A stretch of DNA of 64,000 bases. Source: Endozoicomonas acroporae (GTDB lineage Bacteria > Pseudomonadota > Gammaproteobacteria > Pseudomonadales > Endozoicomonadaceae). The stretch is taken from assembly GCF_002864045.1 (NCBI RefSeq), contig NZ_PJPV01000074.1, positions 1-64,000 of the forward strand. Reading direction: 5' to 3'. Shown in pieces: positions 51,662 through 61,472 of the stretch (position 1 is its first letter; each line of letters opens with the position of its first letter). A model generated the notes under the pieces. The model saw only the letters and a program-made list of their open reading frames with translations. It ran no database searches and was not told the DNA's origin. The position numbers and the translations under genes were made by a program.

Positions 51662-52444
51662 ATGAAAATCACTCTGATTAATTTGAGTGATTGCTCAAAA
51701 AAAATACTTTTTCTAACAGCCTGCCTGCTAACCGCAAGTTGCAGCCATGATCCGGCCAGGGTTACGGTCACTGACCTGAGATCACCACCGAAGGTGACTT
51801 CAGGTCAGCATGTTGTCCAAAGGGGAGAAACTCTTTATTCAATAGCCTGGCTCTATAGCAGAGACTTCAGAGAGTTGGCCCGAAAGAATAGCATTCGAAG
51901 TCCTTATACTATTTATCCGGGGCAGAAAATAAACTTATCTATCCGCCGGTCCGGGGTTGCTACTCCATCGGTAACTCCAGTCAGGCAGCCAAAGAAAACC
52001 GTTGCCAAAAGCAGCGCTCCGGTCAAAAAATATACAGCAAAGAGTTCGACGCCAAAAAGTACCGCTTCCGGCAGCAGTGGCTGGCAATGGCCTGCGAACG
52101 GAAAAATTATTTCCGCCTATTCGCTCAAAATGCCCGTTAACAAGGGGATTGATATTGGCGGCAAATTAGGAGAGCCTGTAAAGGCAGCAGCCAGTGGTGA
52201 GGTAGTGTACGCAGGGAGCGACCTGTCCGGCTATGGCAGGCTGATCATTTTGAAACATAATAGTAGCTATCTGAGCGCATATGCGCACAACAGGGATCTA
52301 TTGGTGAATGAGGGAGACTCAGTTAAAGCGGGCCAGAAGATAGCCGAAATAGGTTCTACAGGAACGACGGAGCCTAAGCTGCACTTCGAAATTCGGCGTG
52401 ATGGTAAACCGGTCGACCCGATGGGGTACCTTCCAGGGCGCTGA
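51662..52444 (+). CDS. nlpD: lipoprotein NlpD (LysM and degenerate M23 peptidase)
   Basis: Activator of the septal amidase AmiC. From the ATG at 51662 a lipoprotein signal peptide ends in LLTASC. A LysM domain follows (VVQRGETLYSIAWLY ... YTIYPGQKINL), then a Lys/Ser/Thr-rich linker and a LytM/M23 domain with KGIDIGG and KLHFEIRRDGKPVDP. The zinc-ligand positions are degenerate (KGID for HxGxD, KLH for HLH), as in E. coli NlpD, so it is a regulator, not an enzyme. Starts at 51611 or 51626 would lengthen the signal peptide. The rpoS promoter may lie within it, as in related species. Confidence 0.94.
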   Translation: MKITLINLSDCSKKILFLTACLLTASCSHDPARVTVTDLRSPPKVTSGQHVVQRGETLYSIAWLYSRDFRELARKNSIRSPYTIYPGQKINLSIRRSGVATPSVTPVRQPKKTVAKSSAPVKKYTAKSSTPKSTASGSSGWQWPANGKIISAYSLKMPVNKGIDIGGKLGEPVKAAASGEVVYAGSDLSGYGRLIILKHNSSYLSAYAHNRDLLVNEGDSVKAGQKIAEIGSTGTTEPKLHFEIRRDGKPVDPMGYLPGR

Positions 52445-52546
52445 TAACGAAGGTCAGTGGCTGTTGTAGTAGAGGGATCTCACGGGTGTCGGCGCAACTT
52501 CGGGTTGCCCGGCATAGAGTGGGACTTTCGGATAGGACTAACTCTT

Positions 52547-53578
52547 ATGGCATCGAAGAGGGATGACGCAGAGCTAAGCAGTTATGCTGACGATGTAATC
52601 CAGGGACAGGATGAATTGAGCCCGGACGAAAATGCCGGTGACCTCATTGAAGTGGTTGACGAGAACGATGATATCGATAAGCCGCGGCCTGCGGCTGTGT
52701 CTCCGGTGAGTACCGGTCGTCGAAAAGAAGACGATGGATTTTACAAATCCATCGATGCAACCCAGCTGTACCTGAATGAGATTGGCTTTTCACCTCTCCT
52801 CACCCCCGAGGAAGAGGTTCACTATGCCCGCCTTGCCCGAAAAGGGGTAGAAGCGGGCAGACGCCGGATGATTGAAAGTAATCTCCGGCTGGTTGTTAAA
52901 ATCTCCAGGCGCTATGTCAACCGTGGACTGACACTGCTTGATCTGATTGAAGAGGGTAACCTCGGACTGATTCGTGCGGTTGAGAAATTTGATCCGGAAC
53001 GTGGATTCCGTTTTTCAACCTACGCGACCTGGTGGATACGACAGACGATTGAGCGGGCGATCATGAATCAGACCCGCACCATACGGCTGCCCATTCATGT
53101 GGTTAAAGAACTGAACGTCTATCTCAGGGCTGCCAGGGAATTAACCCAGAAGCTGGATCATGATCCCAGCCCGGAAGAAATTGCCGAGTTGCTGGATAAG
53201 CCGGTGGCTGATGTAAAACGGATGCTCGGTCTTAATGAACGAGTGACATCGGTTGATACACCACTGGGACCTGACTCGGATAAATCCATTCTGGATACGA
53301 TCTCTGATGAAAAAGGTGCCGACCCGGCCGAATTGCTACAGGATCTGGATCTCAATGACAGTCTTGACCGCTGGTTAGGTGAGTTATCAGAAAAACAGCG
53401 AGAGGTGGTTGCCCGCCGGTTTGGTCTCAGGGGGTATGAAACCAGCACGCTTGAGGAAGTCGGTAAGGAGATTGGCCTGACCCGTGAACGGGTAAGACAG
53501 ATTCAGGTAGAGGCTTTAAAACGGCTTCGATCTATTCTTGAAAAGCAGGGGTTGTCTGGAGAGTCCCTGTTTAACTGA
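52547..53578 (+). CDS. rpoS: RNA polymerase sigma factor RpoS
   Basis: Stationary-phase/general stress sigma factor. Acidic N-terminus, region 1.2 [21 protein letters not shown], region 2 ([50 protein letters not shown]), region 3 and the region 4 helix-turn-helix ([19 protein letters not shown]). 343 aa from ATG 52547 with AGGA 9 nt upstream; the frame is open back to 52457. The linkage nlpD-rpoS is conserved. Confidence 0.97.
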   Translation: MASKRDDAELSSYADDVIQGQDELSPDENAGDLIEVVDENDDIDKPRPAAVSPVSTGRRKEDDGFYKSIDATQLYLNEIGFSPLLTPEEEVHYARLARKGVEAGRRRMIESNLRLVVKISRRYVNRGLTLLDLIEEGNLGLIRAVEKFDPERGFRFSTYATWWIRQTIERAIMNQTRTIRLPIHVVKELNVYLRAARELTQKLDHDPSPEEIAELLDKPVADVKRMLGLNERVTSVDTPLGPDSDKSILDTISDEKGADPAELLQDLDLNDSLDRWLGELSEKQREVVARRFGLRGYETSTLEEVGKEIGLTRERVRQIQVEALKRLRSILEKQGLSGESLFN

Positions 53579-53604
53579 TGGCCTGACATTGAATCTCTGT
53601 GAAT

Positions 53605-53637
53605 AAAAAAGCCATGGGTAACCCCCATGGCTTTTTT
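53605..53637. terminator. bidirectional terminator between rpoS and fdxA
   Basis: AAAAAAGCCATGGG-TTAAC-like loop-CCCATGGCTTTTTT gives a long perfect stem with T-runs in both directions, serving the convergent rpoS and fdxA. Confidence 0.88.
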
Positions 53638-53647
53638 ACTATTGAAC

Positions 53648-53971
53648 TCAGCGTTCCAGCTGGTCCAGCTTGCCCTTCACGCCATCCCACTCTGCTGCAT
53701 CAGGGAGAGGGTCTTTCTTCTCGGTAATGTTATCCCAGACATCTGCGAGCACGGCGTTCAGTTCGATGAACTCCTGCTGATCATCGGGAACCTCATCTTC
53801 GGAGAAAATAGCGTTTGCCGGACACTCTGGCTCACAAAGAGCGCAGTCAATACATTCATCCGGGTGAATAACCAGGAAGTTTGGTCCTTCATAGAAGCAG
53901 TCCACAGGACAGACTTCCACGCAATCGGTGTATTTGCACTTGATGCAGTTTTCACCCACTACGAAAGCCAT
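53648..53971 (-). CDS. fdxA: 7Fe ferredoxin FdxA
   Basis: 107-aa ferredoxin with one 3Fe-4S and one 4Fe-4S cluster. Cys ligands in [19 protein letters not shown] and [17 protein letters not shown] follow the Azotobacter ferredoxin I pattern; the C-terminal extension after the clusters is typical. The rpoS-fdxA-mutS order matches Pseudomonas. Probably transcribed with its own promoter in the 54-kb gap before mutS. Confidence 0.96.
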   Translation of the reverse strand: MAFVVGENCIKCKYTDCVEVCPVDCFYEGPNFLVIHPDECIDCALCEPECPANAIFSEDEVPDDQQEFIELNAVLADVWDNITEKKDPLPDAAEWDGVKGKLDQLER

Positions 53972-54105
53972 GGTGGTTAAACTCCATTTGATCTGACTAA
54001 AAAAAAGTACTCAAAAATATCGGGCAAGTCTACCAGAGTTGTAAACCCGCTGGATACCCGTGATGAACATAAACTTATACCGGTCAGGGTATAAGCACCA
54101 TTAAA

Positions 54106-56688
54106 TCATTTTCCCAGCCCCTTGAGCATATAAATAAGCTCCAGAGCCTGGCGGGGTGTCAGGTTATCCACGTCTGTTTTATCCAGGACTTCAAGCGCCG
54201 GGTGTGGCTCAGGGCTGGCAAACAGATCAGCCTGAGGTGTGAAAGTAGCCTTTCCCAATGGTTTTGCAACAGGTTGTTGAGCGGATTCCTGCTGCTCCAG
54301 CATGGCCAGTTTCTGCCGTGCCTGGTTAATGACATGTCGGGGTACACCGGCCAGTTGTGCCACCTGCAGGCCATAGCTCTGGCTGGCAGGACCTTCCTGA
54401 ACCGCATGAAGAAAGACAATGCGATCGTCATGTTCGGTCGCATTGAGATGCACGTTCACTACCGTATTGCACTCTTCGGGCAGCTGGGTCAACTCAAAGT
54501 AGTGGGTGGCAAACAGGGTGAATGCCCGTACTGAATCCGCCAGATATTGAGCGCAGGCCCAAGCCAGGGATAGCCCATCGAAGGTGCTGGTTCCTCGGCC
54601 GATTTCATCCATCAGCACCAGACTCTGCTCAGTGGCGTTATGCAGAATATTGGCGGTTTCCGTCATTTCCACCATAAAGGTTGAACGACCACCGGCCAGG
54701 TCATCCGAAGAGCCAATGCGGGTGAAAATCCGATCCACCAGACCAATGCGCGCACGGGACGCCGGTACAAAGCTGCCAATATGAGCCAGCAGCACAATCA
54801 ACGCCGTCTGTCGCATATAGGTGGATTTACCGCCCATATTGGGACCGGTGATAATCAGCATACGACGCTGAACATTGAAGGTGACATTGTTTGCCACAAA
54901 CGGTTCGTCCAAAACCTGCTCAACAACCGGATGGCGGCCTTCAACAATGTCAATACCGGGGCTCTGCAGGATTTCAGGACGGCAGAAGTTCAGTGTCTCA
55001 GCCCGTTCAGCCAGGTTGCTGAGCACATCCAGCTCTGACAGGGCCATGGAGCACTCCTGGAGCGGCCCCAGCTGTGCCACCAGTTTGTCCAGAAGTTCAT
55101 CGTACAGTGCTTTTTCCCGGGCCAGGGCACGGCTTTTGCTGGACAGCGCCTTGTCTTCAAACTCTTTCAGCTCCGGAGTAATAAAGCGTTCCGTATTTTT
55201 CAGGGTCTGGCGGCGAATGTAGTCTACTGGAGCGTTTTCGGATTCACGGCGACTCAACTCGATATAGTAACCATGTACCCGGTTGTAACCGACTTTCAGG
55301 CTGGGCAGACCCGTACGCTCACGCTCCCGTAATTCCATTTGAACCAGATAGTCGCCCGCATTCTCACTGATGGAACGAAGCTCATCCAGCTCAGCGTCAT
55401 AACCTTCGCCGATCACCCCGCCATCACGGATCACCACAGGTGGGTTCTCAATGATGGCCCGGGTCAATAATGCTTCGAGTGCAGGGTGTTCACTGATGCT
55501 TTTTGCCAGTTGATGTACTGTCTGGCTATCAATCGTCGCCAGCTGTTGCTGCAGTTCTGGCAGTTGCTGCAGGGCATCCCTTAACCGTGCCAGATCCCGT
55601 GGTCGGGCAGATTTCAGGGCAACCCTGGCAAGAATACGTTCAATGTCGCCAATATGTTTGAGAATGGGGTAAAGGGACTCAAAATGGCAGCCATCTTTCA
55701 GGGCAGTGATTGCTGACTGGCGGGCCTGCAGTTTGTCAATATTGCGCAGTGGCCGGTTGATCCATCGTCCGAGCAGGCGGCTGCCCATGGCCGTGGCTGT
55801 GCGATCCAGCACGGCAGCCACGGTGTGCTCCCGGCCGCCATTCATATTGGTGGTCAGTTCCAGGTTTCTCCGGCTGGCGGCATCCAGCACCACGCTCTCT
55901 TCCCGGTTTTCCTGGGCCAGGGCGCGAATGTGGGGCAGGGCGGTGCGCTGTGTTTCCCGGGCGTACTGCAGCAGACAGCCAGCCGCTTCAATAGCCAGTG
56001 TTAAGTGGCTGCAGCCAAAGCCATCAAGGCTTTGTGTCTGGAACTGTCGGGTTAATTGCTCAACCGCACTCTCATGGTCAAAGTCCCATGGGGGGCGTTT
56101 GCTGGAACCGGGGCGACGCAGTAATATCTCAGGCCAGTTGCGGTCATCATTCAGCAATACTTCGGCCGGGCTCAGGCGCTCAACTTCAGAAAGCAGTGCC
56201 TCTTCACTGGTCACCTCAAGCACGTTGAACCGGCCACTGCTGATATCGAGAAATGCCAACCCATAGCGGTTTTCCCGCTGGTTGACCGCCATCAGCAGAT
56301 TATCCTGACGCTCATCCAGCAAAGCCTCATCACTGACGGTGCCAGGGGTCAGAATACGAACCACCTTACGCTCCACCGGCCCTTTGCTGGTGGCCGGATC
56401 ACCAATCTGCTCGGCAATGGCAACGGACTGACGCAACCGGATCAACCTGGCCAGATAACCCTCCACCGCATGGTATGGAATACCCGCCATGGGGATGGGT
56501 TCGCCACCGGATTGCCCTCGTTTGGTCAGGGTAATGTCCAGCAGGTGTGCAGCCTTTTTAGCGTCGTCATAAAACAGCTCGTAGAAATCACCCATCCGGT
56601 AAAACACCAGGTGATCCCTGTGCTGCTGTTTGATGCGCAAATACTGCTGCATCATCGGAGTGTGGTTGGAGAGGTCTGTATTATTCAT
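54106..56688 (-). CDS. mutS: DNA mismatch repair protein MutS
   Basis: Recognises mismatches and recruits MutL. Mismatch-binding [15 protein letters not shown] (Phe-x-Glu wedge), connector and lever domains, P-loop [41 protein letters not shown] (Walker B) and a C-terminal helix ending [10 protein letters not shown]. 860 aa, normal. In relatives cinA/recA usually follow upstream; here accessory genes occupy that side. Confidence 0.98.
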   Translation of the reverse strand: MNNTDLSNHTPMMQQYLRIKQQHRDHLVFYRMGDFYELFYDDAKKAAHLLDITLTKRGQSGGEPIPMAGIPYHAVEGYLARLIRLRQSVAIAEQIGDPATSKGPVERKVVRILTPGTVSDEALLDERQDNLLMAVNQRENRYGLAFLDISSGRFNVLEVTSEEALLSEVERLSPAEVLLNDDRNWPEILLRRPGSSKRPPWDFDHESAVEQLTRQFQTQSLDGFGCSHLTLAIEAAGCLLQYARETQRTALPHIRALAQENREESVVLDAASRRNLELTTNMNGGREHTVAAVLDRTATAMGSRLLGRWINRPLRNIDKLQARQSAITALKDGCHFESLYPILKHIGDIERILARVALKSARPRDLARLRDALQQLPELQQQLATIDSQTVHQLAKSISEHPALEALLTRAIIENPPVVIRDGGVIGEGYDAELDELRSISENAGDYLVQMELRERERTGLPSLKVGYNRVHGYYIELSRRESENAPVDYIRRQTLKNTERFITPELKEFEDKALSSKSRALAREKALYDELLDKLVAQLGPLQECSMALSELDVLSNLAERAETLNFCRPEILQSPGIDIVEGRHPVVEQVLDEPFVANNVTFNVQRRMLIITGPNMGGKSTYMRQTALIVLLAHIGSFVPASRARIGLVDRIFTRIGSSDDLAGGRSTFMVEMTETANILHNATEQSLVLMDEIGRGTSTFDGLSLAWACAQYLADSVRAFTLFATHYFELTQLPEECNTVVNVHLNATEHDDRIVFLHAVQEGPASQSYGLQVAQLAGVPRHVINQARQKLAMLEQQESAQQPVAKPLGKATFTPQADLFASPEPHPALEVLDKTDVDNLTPRQALELIYMLKGLGK

Positions 56689-56991
56689 TCAATTCGGTAG
56701 TTTAAGTGGTGGTGTCTGATTCTTGGGGCAGTCCAGATCCGATTAACCTCATTCTGGCTCTCGGTTTTCATCCAGCGGTCATGGCGTTTAACCGGCATCG
56801 AATAGTCCGTGTGCCCCATCTGATCGGCAATAAATGCAATGTTAACATGCGGATAGTTTGCCAGCAGGCAAAAGTATCACTGGTTTGACAAATTGTTTTG
56901 TATGACAGAACCAGTAATGCAATACCGTTTCGCGCCAGTTTATTCCTCGCCAAAATCGGCGGCATACCAAATGTGCAAGATTTTTTGTTGA
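56689..56991. other. intergenic region upstream of mutS
   Basis: About 300 bp between mutS and the toxin-antitoxin operator. No convincing gene or repeat; it should contain the mutS promoter. Confidence 0.4.
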
Positions 56992-57028
56992 TTAACTTAT
57001 AGTAAATCCTATATTTACTTTAAGTTAA
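56992..57028. promoter_or_regulatory. palindromic operator of the toxin-antitoxin operon
   Basis: TTAACTTATAGTAAAT (56992-57007) and ATTTACTTTAAGTTAA (57013-57028) are inverted repeats matching at 15 of 16 positions around a CCTAT centre, 19 bp before the toxin ATG. TATAGT in the left arm could be the -10 box. It is the likely autoregulatory site for the XRE antitoxin. Confidence 0.7.
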
Positions 57029-57047
57029 TTCGCAGTAGAATAATACA

Positions 57048-57290
57048 ATGTTCAAGGTGGTTTACTCAAAGCAGGCCGTTAAAGTTCTGAGGAAAACTTC
57101 AGAACTTGACCGGTTGAGGATTCAAAAGGCCATCAATAAGCTTCCAGACGGTGATGTAAAGAAGCTGACGGGTGGATCAGGCTATAGGCTGCGGGTTGGA
57201 GGCTGGCGCATTGTTTACGAGATTGAGCATGACAGGCTGATCATTGAGGTGATCAAAATTGCGCCGCGAGGCAAGGTTTACAAGCATTAA
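57048..57290 (+). CDS. RelE/ParE family toxin
   Basis: 80-aa small basic protein of the RelE/ParE fold: FKVVYSKQAVKVLRKT at the N-terminus, KLTGGSGYRLRVGGWRIVYEI in the middle (conserved Arg residues of mRNA-cleaving RelE toxins) and IKIAPRGKVYKH at the end. RelE toxins cleave mRNA at the ribosome. The toxin precedes its antitoxin by 2 nt, the reverse of classic relBE but common for RelE-XRE pairs. Confidence 0.88.
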   Translation: MFKVVYSKQAVKVLRKTSELDRLRIQKAINKLPDGDVKKLTGGSGYRLRVGGWRIVYEIEHDRLIIEVIKIAPRGKVYKH

Positions 57291-57292
57291 AG

Positions 57293-57691
57293 ATGGGGGC
57301 AATGCCCCCAAAGGTTTTGGTGATGGTCGATATACTGAAGCATGAAGGGAAACCGGCTTTTGTGGTTATGCCTTATGACGAATATCAGGCAATGCTTAAG
57401 AAGCTGGAGGACCTGGAAGATTCTGATGCTGTTCATGAATTTCGGGCTGCGTTACGGCGGGGTGAGGAAGAGTTGATACCTGCTGAAGTAGTAAACCGGT
57501 TGTTGACTGAAAATACTGTGAAGGTGTGGCGAGAGTACAGAGGCATGAGTCAAAAGTCCCTTGCTGAAAAAACCGGTATTTCCGAAGCCATGATCAGCCA
57601 GATTGAGAGTGGCAGGAAGCAGGGTTCCTTGAAAACTATTACTAAAATTGCACAAGCCCTGAATCTCACCGTTGATGACATTATTGATTAA
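57293..57691 (+). CDS. XRE-family antitoxin with YefM-like N-terminus
   Basis: 132 aa. Residues ~10-40 (LVMVDILKHEGKPAFVVMPYDEYQAML) resemble a Phd/YefM-type or HigA-associated segment; residues ~80-130 form a helix-turn-helix (MSQKSLAEKTGISEAMISQIESGRK with LNLTVDDII). It should neutralise the toxin upstream and bind the palindrome at 56992-57028. Start uncertain: ATG 57293, 57302 or 57323; the first two lie in a GGGGGC-AAT-GCCCCC hairpin. Confidence 0.88.
   Translation: MGAMPPKVLVMVDILKHEGKPAFVVMPYDEYQAMLKKLEDLEDSDAVHEFRAALRRGEEELIPAEVVNRLLTENTVKVWREYRGMSQKSLAEKTGISEAMISQIESGRKQGSLKTITKIAQALNLTVDDIID
57294..57310 (+). promoter_or_regulatory. hairpin over the antitoxin start codons
   Basis: TGGGGGC-AAT-GCCCCCA is a perfect 7-bp stem covering the ATG at 57293 and the ATG at 57302. 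It could couple antitoxin translation to ribosomes leaving the toxin gene, or point to the ATG at 57323. Confidence 0.4.
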
Positions 57692-57711
57692 CCCATTTTA
57701 CGCGCCACAAG

Positions 57712-57737
57712 TCACCGGCCAGAGTGCCGGTTTTTTA
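57712..57737 (+). terminator. terminator after the toxin-antitoxin operon
   Basis: CCGGC-CAGAGT-GCCGG stem followed by TTTTTT. Confidence 0.8.
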
Positions 57738-58556
57738 TTGTCTGAATTTGCTGCACCGGAAACATCCATGTATTTCTTTTTGGTGTCGTTGCTAATCACC
57801 GAACACCCATCGTCAATATATTCCTGCTTAATCCGTCGAAGAATCATCAATGGCTGTGTTGAGGGGACATTAAGTCAAAACGGTAAGTGTATTTTTTCTC
57901 CTCTATCTCACTGTGTTGCGTCGTATTAAATCCATAGCGGCCAGCAAGGTGTGTCACTGTATCATCATGGTTTCGATGAATGCTGATCAGAAAGCTGGCT
58001 TGAAAATCGCCTGTTTCTGCAAGAATTCCATCAATAATTTTGTTGGCGGTTCCCAGATGATGTGGAAATCAGCAGCCAGCTGGACCAGTCTGTTCAAACG
58101 ACGGGACAGTTTGGGGATGGTAAGTGCTGGCTCCGGGACGAGGATGCAATACTCAGCGAAAGGTTTAGTGTGCTTTTCTTCTGGCCCGGAGCTGTCAGTA
58201 ATATACCCGTTGCTTTTGTTATGGATTGCAAGGGGGTGCAAGAGCTGTGAGGAGCCAGTTGCACAATGCTCACTTATATCATCGGGTATGCTCTGAGAGG
58301 CGTTTCCTGTTTGGTGTGTTGTTGCCTCTAACATAGTGTTTGTGACGTTATCGCAGCATCGACATTTAACTGATTGTTCTGGAGGCAAAAAGTTCAATTT
58401 TCCGTCTGCTTATATTCACTCCCATGATTTTCGTTTGGAACTTAGTACGAGAATGGAGGTCAAACCTGACTAAATTGAAATGGCTATCCAGTCAGCGATT
58501 TATGCGGTAGCAAATGGTGAGCTACTTAACTTGTTTCAGCATACAGGAGTTTGGTT
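57738..58556. other. 819-bp region with no supported gene, probably degraded coding sequence
   Basis: On the minus strand a 136-codon frame (58397-57987, TTG start, no ribosome site) ends in KLLMEFLQKQAIFKPAF, and a further minus-strand open stretch (about 57860-57692) reads MILRRIKQEYIDDGCSVIS before running through the terminator. Both look protein-like but belong to different frames and no family is recognised. They may be remnants of one broken gene. The last 100 bp hold the leader of the gene at 58557. Confidence 0.25.
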
Positions 58557-59615
58557 ATGTTCGATACTGCGATGAATCCAGGTCAGTTGATACAGCCTGT
58601 ACTCCCATCAGACACTGTTTCCAAAGGTGGTTTTTTTAGATATGTCAAAGAGGCTTATCTCGATTATGACCCAGTGAAGGGAACTACAACAAAATTTCTC
58701 CCTACCGCATTCGGCATCGGGGTTTCTGCTGCTGGCGGAGCTGTTGCCTTTGCCAACTTGGCTGAACGTATGGATAGGTTTCCTGACACAGTCAGACCAG
58801 GTACAGGTCTGTCTGATCGTGTGATTGAAGTGATAGAATCAGCAATTAAAGAAAACCCATTAGCTTGCGGTGCAGTTGCTGGAGCAGCAGTTGCTATTGT
58901 GGGGTTTTATTCTTTGTACAGCAGTCTGAAACCTATAACGAAGGCATCTATTGAGGCTGCTCGGGACGGGGTGAGGCATGAGCTACAGAGGGCCATTCAA
59001 GAAACTGAGGTTCATCAGGATCAGATAGCTAAATATAATAAAAGTCTATCGGAGCTTAAGGCTCTCCTGCCGGCGGAGGCCGCAGCATACAAGCAGCAAT
59101 CACAGGAGCAATATAATAAGTGCATGGCCATCTACAGGGATGAGGCTAATTTTATGGCGGGAAAGTTGAAAGGTTTTGTGGATGGCATTATGTCGTCTCG
59201 CCTCGACAATCCGGGTGATGCCCCCCGTGAATATGATGAGCGTGATTTTTACAGGGTTGGTGTGGAGTTAACAAGTTTTGTCCGCAACCTTGATATGGAC
59301 CAGGGATATTTAATGTTTTCCCAGGTACGACTGCAGAAGGCAGTCAAACCGGTGTTAAGTGATAAAGAATATGACGAATTTAACCGCATTCTCTGGAGCT
59401 TTCCTGAAAGGCCCTGTCTTTACGTCGAGCAGGGCCCATTAGCCAGAGAGTATGCTGAAACTTTGAAATATAGTGCGTCAGAAAAAAAACAGTTAGGCGT
59501 ATTGAGGGCCAGAATCAATCAAGTACTGATCCAATACCCGAACTTAAAGCCTGATGCTGCGGGTAACATTCCCAAGCCTTCGTTTGAGGAGTTCCTGAAA
59601 AATATGCCATTTTGA
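58557..59615 (+). CDS. membrane/coiled-coil protein of unknown function
   Basis: 352 aa from the ATG at 58557 with CAGGAG 7 nt upstream. Two Gly/Ala-rich hydrophobic segments (about residues 40-65 and 96-120: ACGAVAGAAVAIVGFYSLY) could be membrane-inserting hairpins; a long helical coiled coil follows (residues ~130-200, QRAIQETEVHQDQIAKYNKS), then a mixed C-terminus. No signal peptide. Hydrophobic hairpins plus coiled coil is an architecture common in secreted membrane-targeting effectors, but no family is recognised. It is followed after 130 bp by a second orphan. Confidence 0.75.
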   Translation: MFDTAMNPGQLIQPVLPSDTVSKGGFFRYVKEAYLDYDPVKGTTTKFLPTAFGIGVSAAGGAVAFANLAERMDRFPDTVRPGTGLSDRVIEVIESAIKENPLACGAVAGAAVAIVGFYSLYSSLKPITKASIEAARDGVRHELQRAIQETEVHQDQIAKYNKSLSELKALLPAEAAAYKQQSQEQYNKCMAIYRDEANFMAGKLKGFVDGIMSSRLDNPGDAPREYDERDFYRVGVELTSFVRNLDMDQGYLMFSQVRLQKAVKPVLSDKEYDEFNRILWSFPERPCLYVEQGPLAREYAETLKYSASEKKQLGVLRARINQVLIQYPNLKPDAAGNIPKPSFEEFLKNMPF

Positions 59616-59745
59616 TTCGGATGATGTCTTGTTAATGAAAAAAGGCCAGGTTCTGTTGACGTTTTGTTGCGGCCATAGTTGAAGAATTATTCCAACAATA
59701 ACAAAGACACAATTTGCTATCGCAAAATGCACACAGGTGGTGCCG

Positions 59746-60984
59746 ATGAACAGTATACAAAGAAGTAGCCCCCCGCAAAGACAACCGAACGATGGTTCAG
59801 GGGCGAGCACCAAAAAAGCAGGGAAAAAACCATCCGGGCCTAAAGGCTCGTCGACATCAGCCAGGGCCAAAGGCTGTGTGAGAATGTACGATACCTCCAT
59901 CAGTCTGAATATGGGTCAGGTTTTGGTGTCTGGTGCACGGGTAGGTTCCTGGACAACAAGTTTGCTAAGCCGTGTTGTTTCCGTTATCACTCCGCCTCTT
60001 CCAGCCTGGATAGCGGCCAGCCTGCAGAGTAAATCACTCGCACTCAGTGACTATGCAGCCCAGTGCACTGTACAGAAGTATATGAATCCTCCCCGTGCCA
60101 TCATCTTAGCGTCCAGGGGTATAAAAATACCTGTTGAAAATTTCCTCAATAAGAAACTCAATAGCCTGTTACAAGATGTCATCAGAGAGAACGCCAGAGG
60201 AATCTATTCACGTTTAAATAAATACCTGCAGTCCGATGGAGCTTCAACAATCGACTATTCCATTGCGCAAGAGTTTAAGCAACATTGCCAGGAACAGTAT
60301 GCATGTGTGTTTGAAGGCGAAAACTTTCAGCATATCTTTGATGCTGTAGAAAAAAATTTTCTCCGACAGTGCAAGCCACCAGAAGGTTTTTTATTTTATG
60401 AATTTCTGGACGCTCTTCCAGCCAAATCACGAGCCGAATTCAGAACTGCTACTTTACGCCAGAATATAAGCGTGGAGGTGCTGAGTTATTATCAATATAA
60501 CTTTATCTGCAAAGTTTTCCGCGAAAACCGGGATGAACTTATCCAGTCCTTAAAGAAAAACAGCAAAGTTGAAGTTAAGAAAGTGATAGAAGAGCTGGCC
60601 ATAACTTATGAAGCCAAGATCACGAGTTACATGCAAAGACAGGCATCAAAACTGCTGAAATCACAGGCTGGTCAGGACGCTTCACCACCTCTGCCTGCTC
60701 ATGGTCGCAGGAAAATCAAAAGGCCAGCTGAAGACTCCATGTCTTCTCTTAAGCAAAGAGTTGAGATGGTCGTGGCCTTTGAAAAAGCCCATTATCGTTT
60801 GAAAGAGGGTGACCCCGGCTACAAGGAGTTCATGTCGCTCAAACAAATAGTCGATAAAGTGCTTAACAATGAGCAGCTAAAAGAGTGTGTCACACAGCTG
60901 TGTGGCATAACAAAAATTAGAGAGGCAGCTGCCTTATCTAAACTGTACACAATGAAGAAAACGGAGAAAACAGGGCGATCATAG
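59746..60984 (+). CDS. hypothetical 412-aa protein, possible partner of the preceding gene
   Basis: ATG at 59746 with AGGTGG 5 nt upstream. The first 45 residues are basic, Ser/Pro/Gly-rich and disordered. A mildly hydrophobic stretch (about residues 60-95, LVSGARVGSWTTSLLSRVV) is followed by a helical body with coiled-coil character. A short segment EFKQHCQEQYACVFEGENF resembles AYKQQSQEQYNKCMAIYRDEANF of the preceding protein, so the two may be distant relatives. The C-terminus is basic. A basic stretch RRKIKRPAED could be a nuclear signal. Function unknown. Confidence 0.7.
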   Translation: MNSIQRSSPPQRQPNDGSGASTKKAGKKPSGPKGSSTSARAKGCVRMYDTSISLNMGQVLVSGARVGSWTTSLLSRVVSVITPPLPAWIAASLQSKSLALSDYAAQCTVQKYMNPPRAIILASRGIKIPVENFLNKKLNSLLQDVIRENARGIYSRLNKYLQSDGASTIDYSIAQEFKQHCQEQYACVFEGENFQHIFDAVEKNFLRQCKPPEGFLFYEFLDALPAKSRAEFRTATLRQNISVEVLSYYQYNFICKVFRENRDELIQSLKKNSKVEVKKVIEELAITYEAKITSYMQRQASKLLKSQAGQDASPPLPAHGRRKIKRPAEDSMSSLKQRVEMVVAFEKAHYRLKEGDPGYKEFMSLKQIVDKVLNNEQLKECVTQLCGITKIREAAALSKLYTMKKTEKTGRS

Positions 60985-61207
60985 GCAGCCAAAAGTGTTT
61001 AACCGGTATTATGATGACTGGCAGCTATGTTGTTAACGTCATCAATGCCTGATTTGATTAACTTCCTCCTTTTGCCACGGATTGCCAAGGAGTAAAAGTT
61101 TTTTTCTATTCTCCGTGACTCCGTGGCAAAGTTTTTTCTTGACTGGATAGAACCGTGATATAGGACACCTTCTCCTTCTGGTGTGCATATAATCCGGTCA
61201 AACACAT

Positions 61208-61419
61208 TAAGTAGTTAACCAAATGAAATCATATATTTCTGACTAAGTGGGCAGTCACTCCCGGCAACTGCTCCTGCGTTGCTCTAGCTCCTGCATCCAT
61301 GCAGTCGTGCGGCGTTGCAACTCCGGTCACATAGCTACGGCTATGCTCCCTACGTTGCGCCTTGCATAGTAACTGCCCACTTAGCCAGAAATATACGATT
61401 CCATTTGGCCAACTACTTA
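61208..61419. mobile_element. complete MITE-like element, 212 bp, with 48-bp terminal inverted repeats
   Basis: Arms 61208-61255 and 61372-61419 match at 43 of 48 positions; all five differences are A in the left arm against G in the complement of the right. The interior (61262-61314) is the reverse complement of about 2706-2757, so the two elements share a core but have different ends. Its right end recurs at bases 1-33. Non-coding. It fills most of the gap between 60985 and 61472. Confidence 0.85.
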
Positions 61420-61472
61420 CCGCTATTTGTGCAGTAAACTGTTTCAGTCATGGTCAAGATGGGGTGTTGCCA

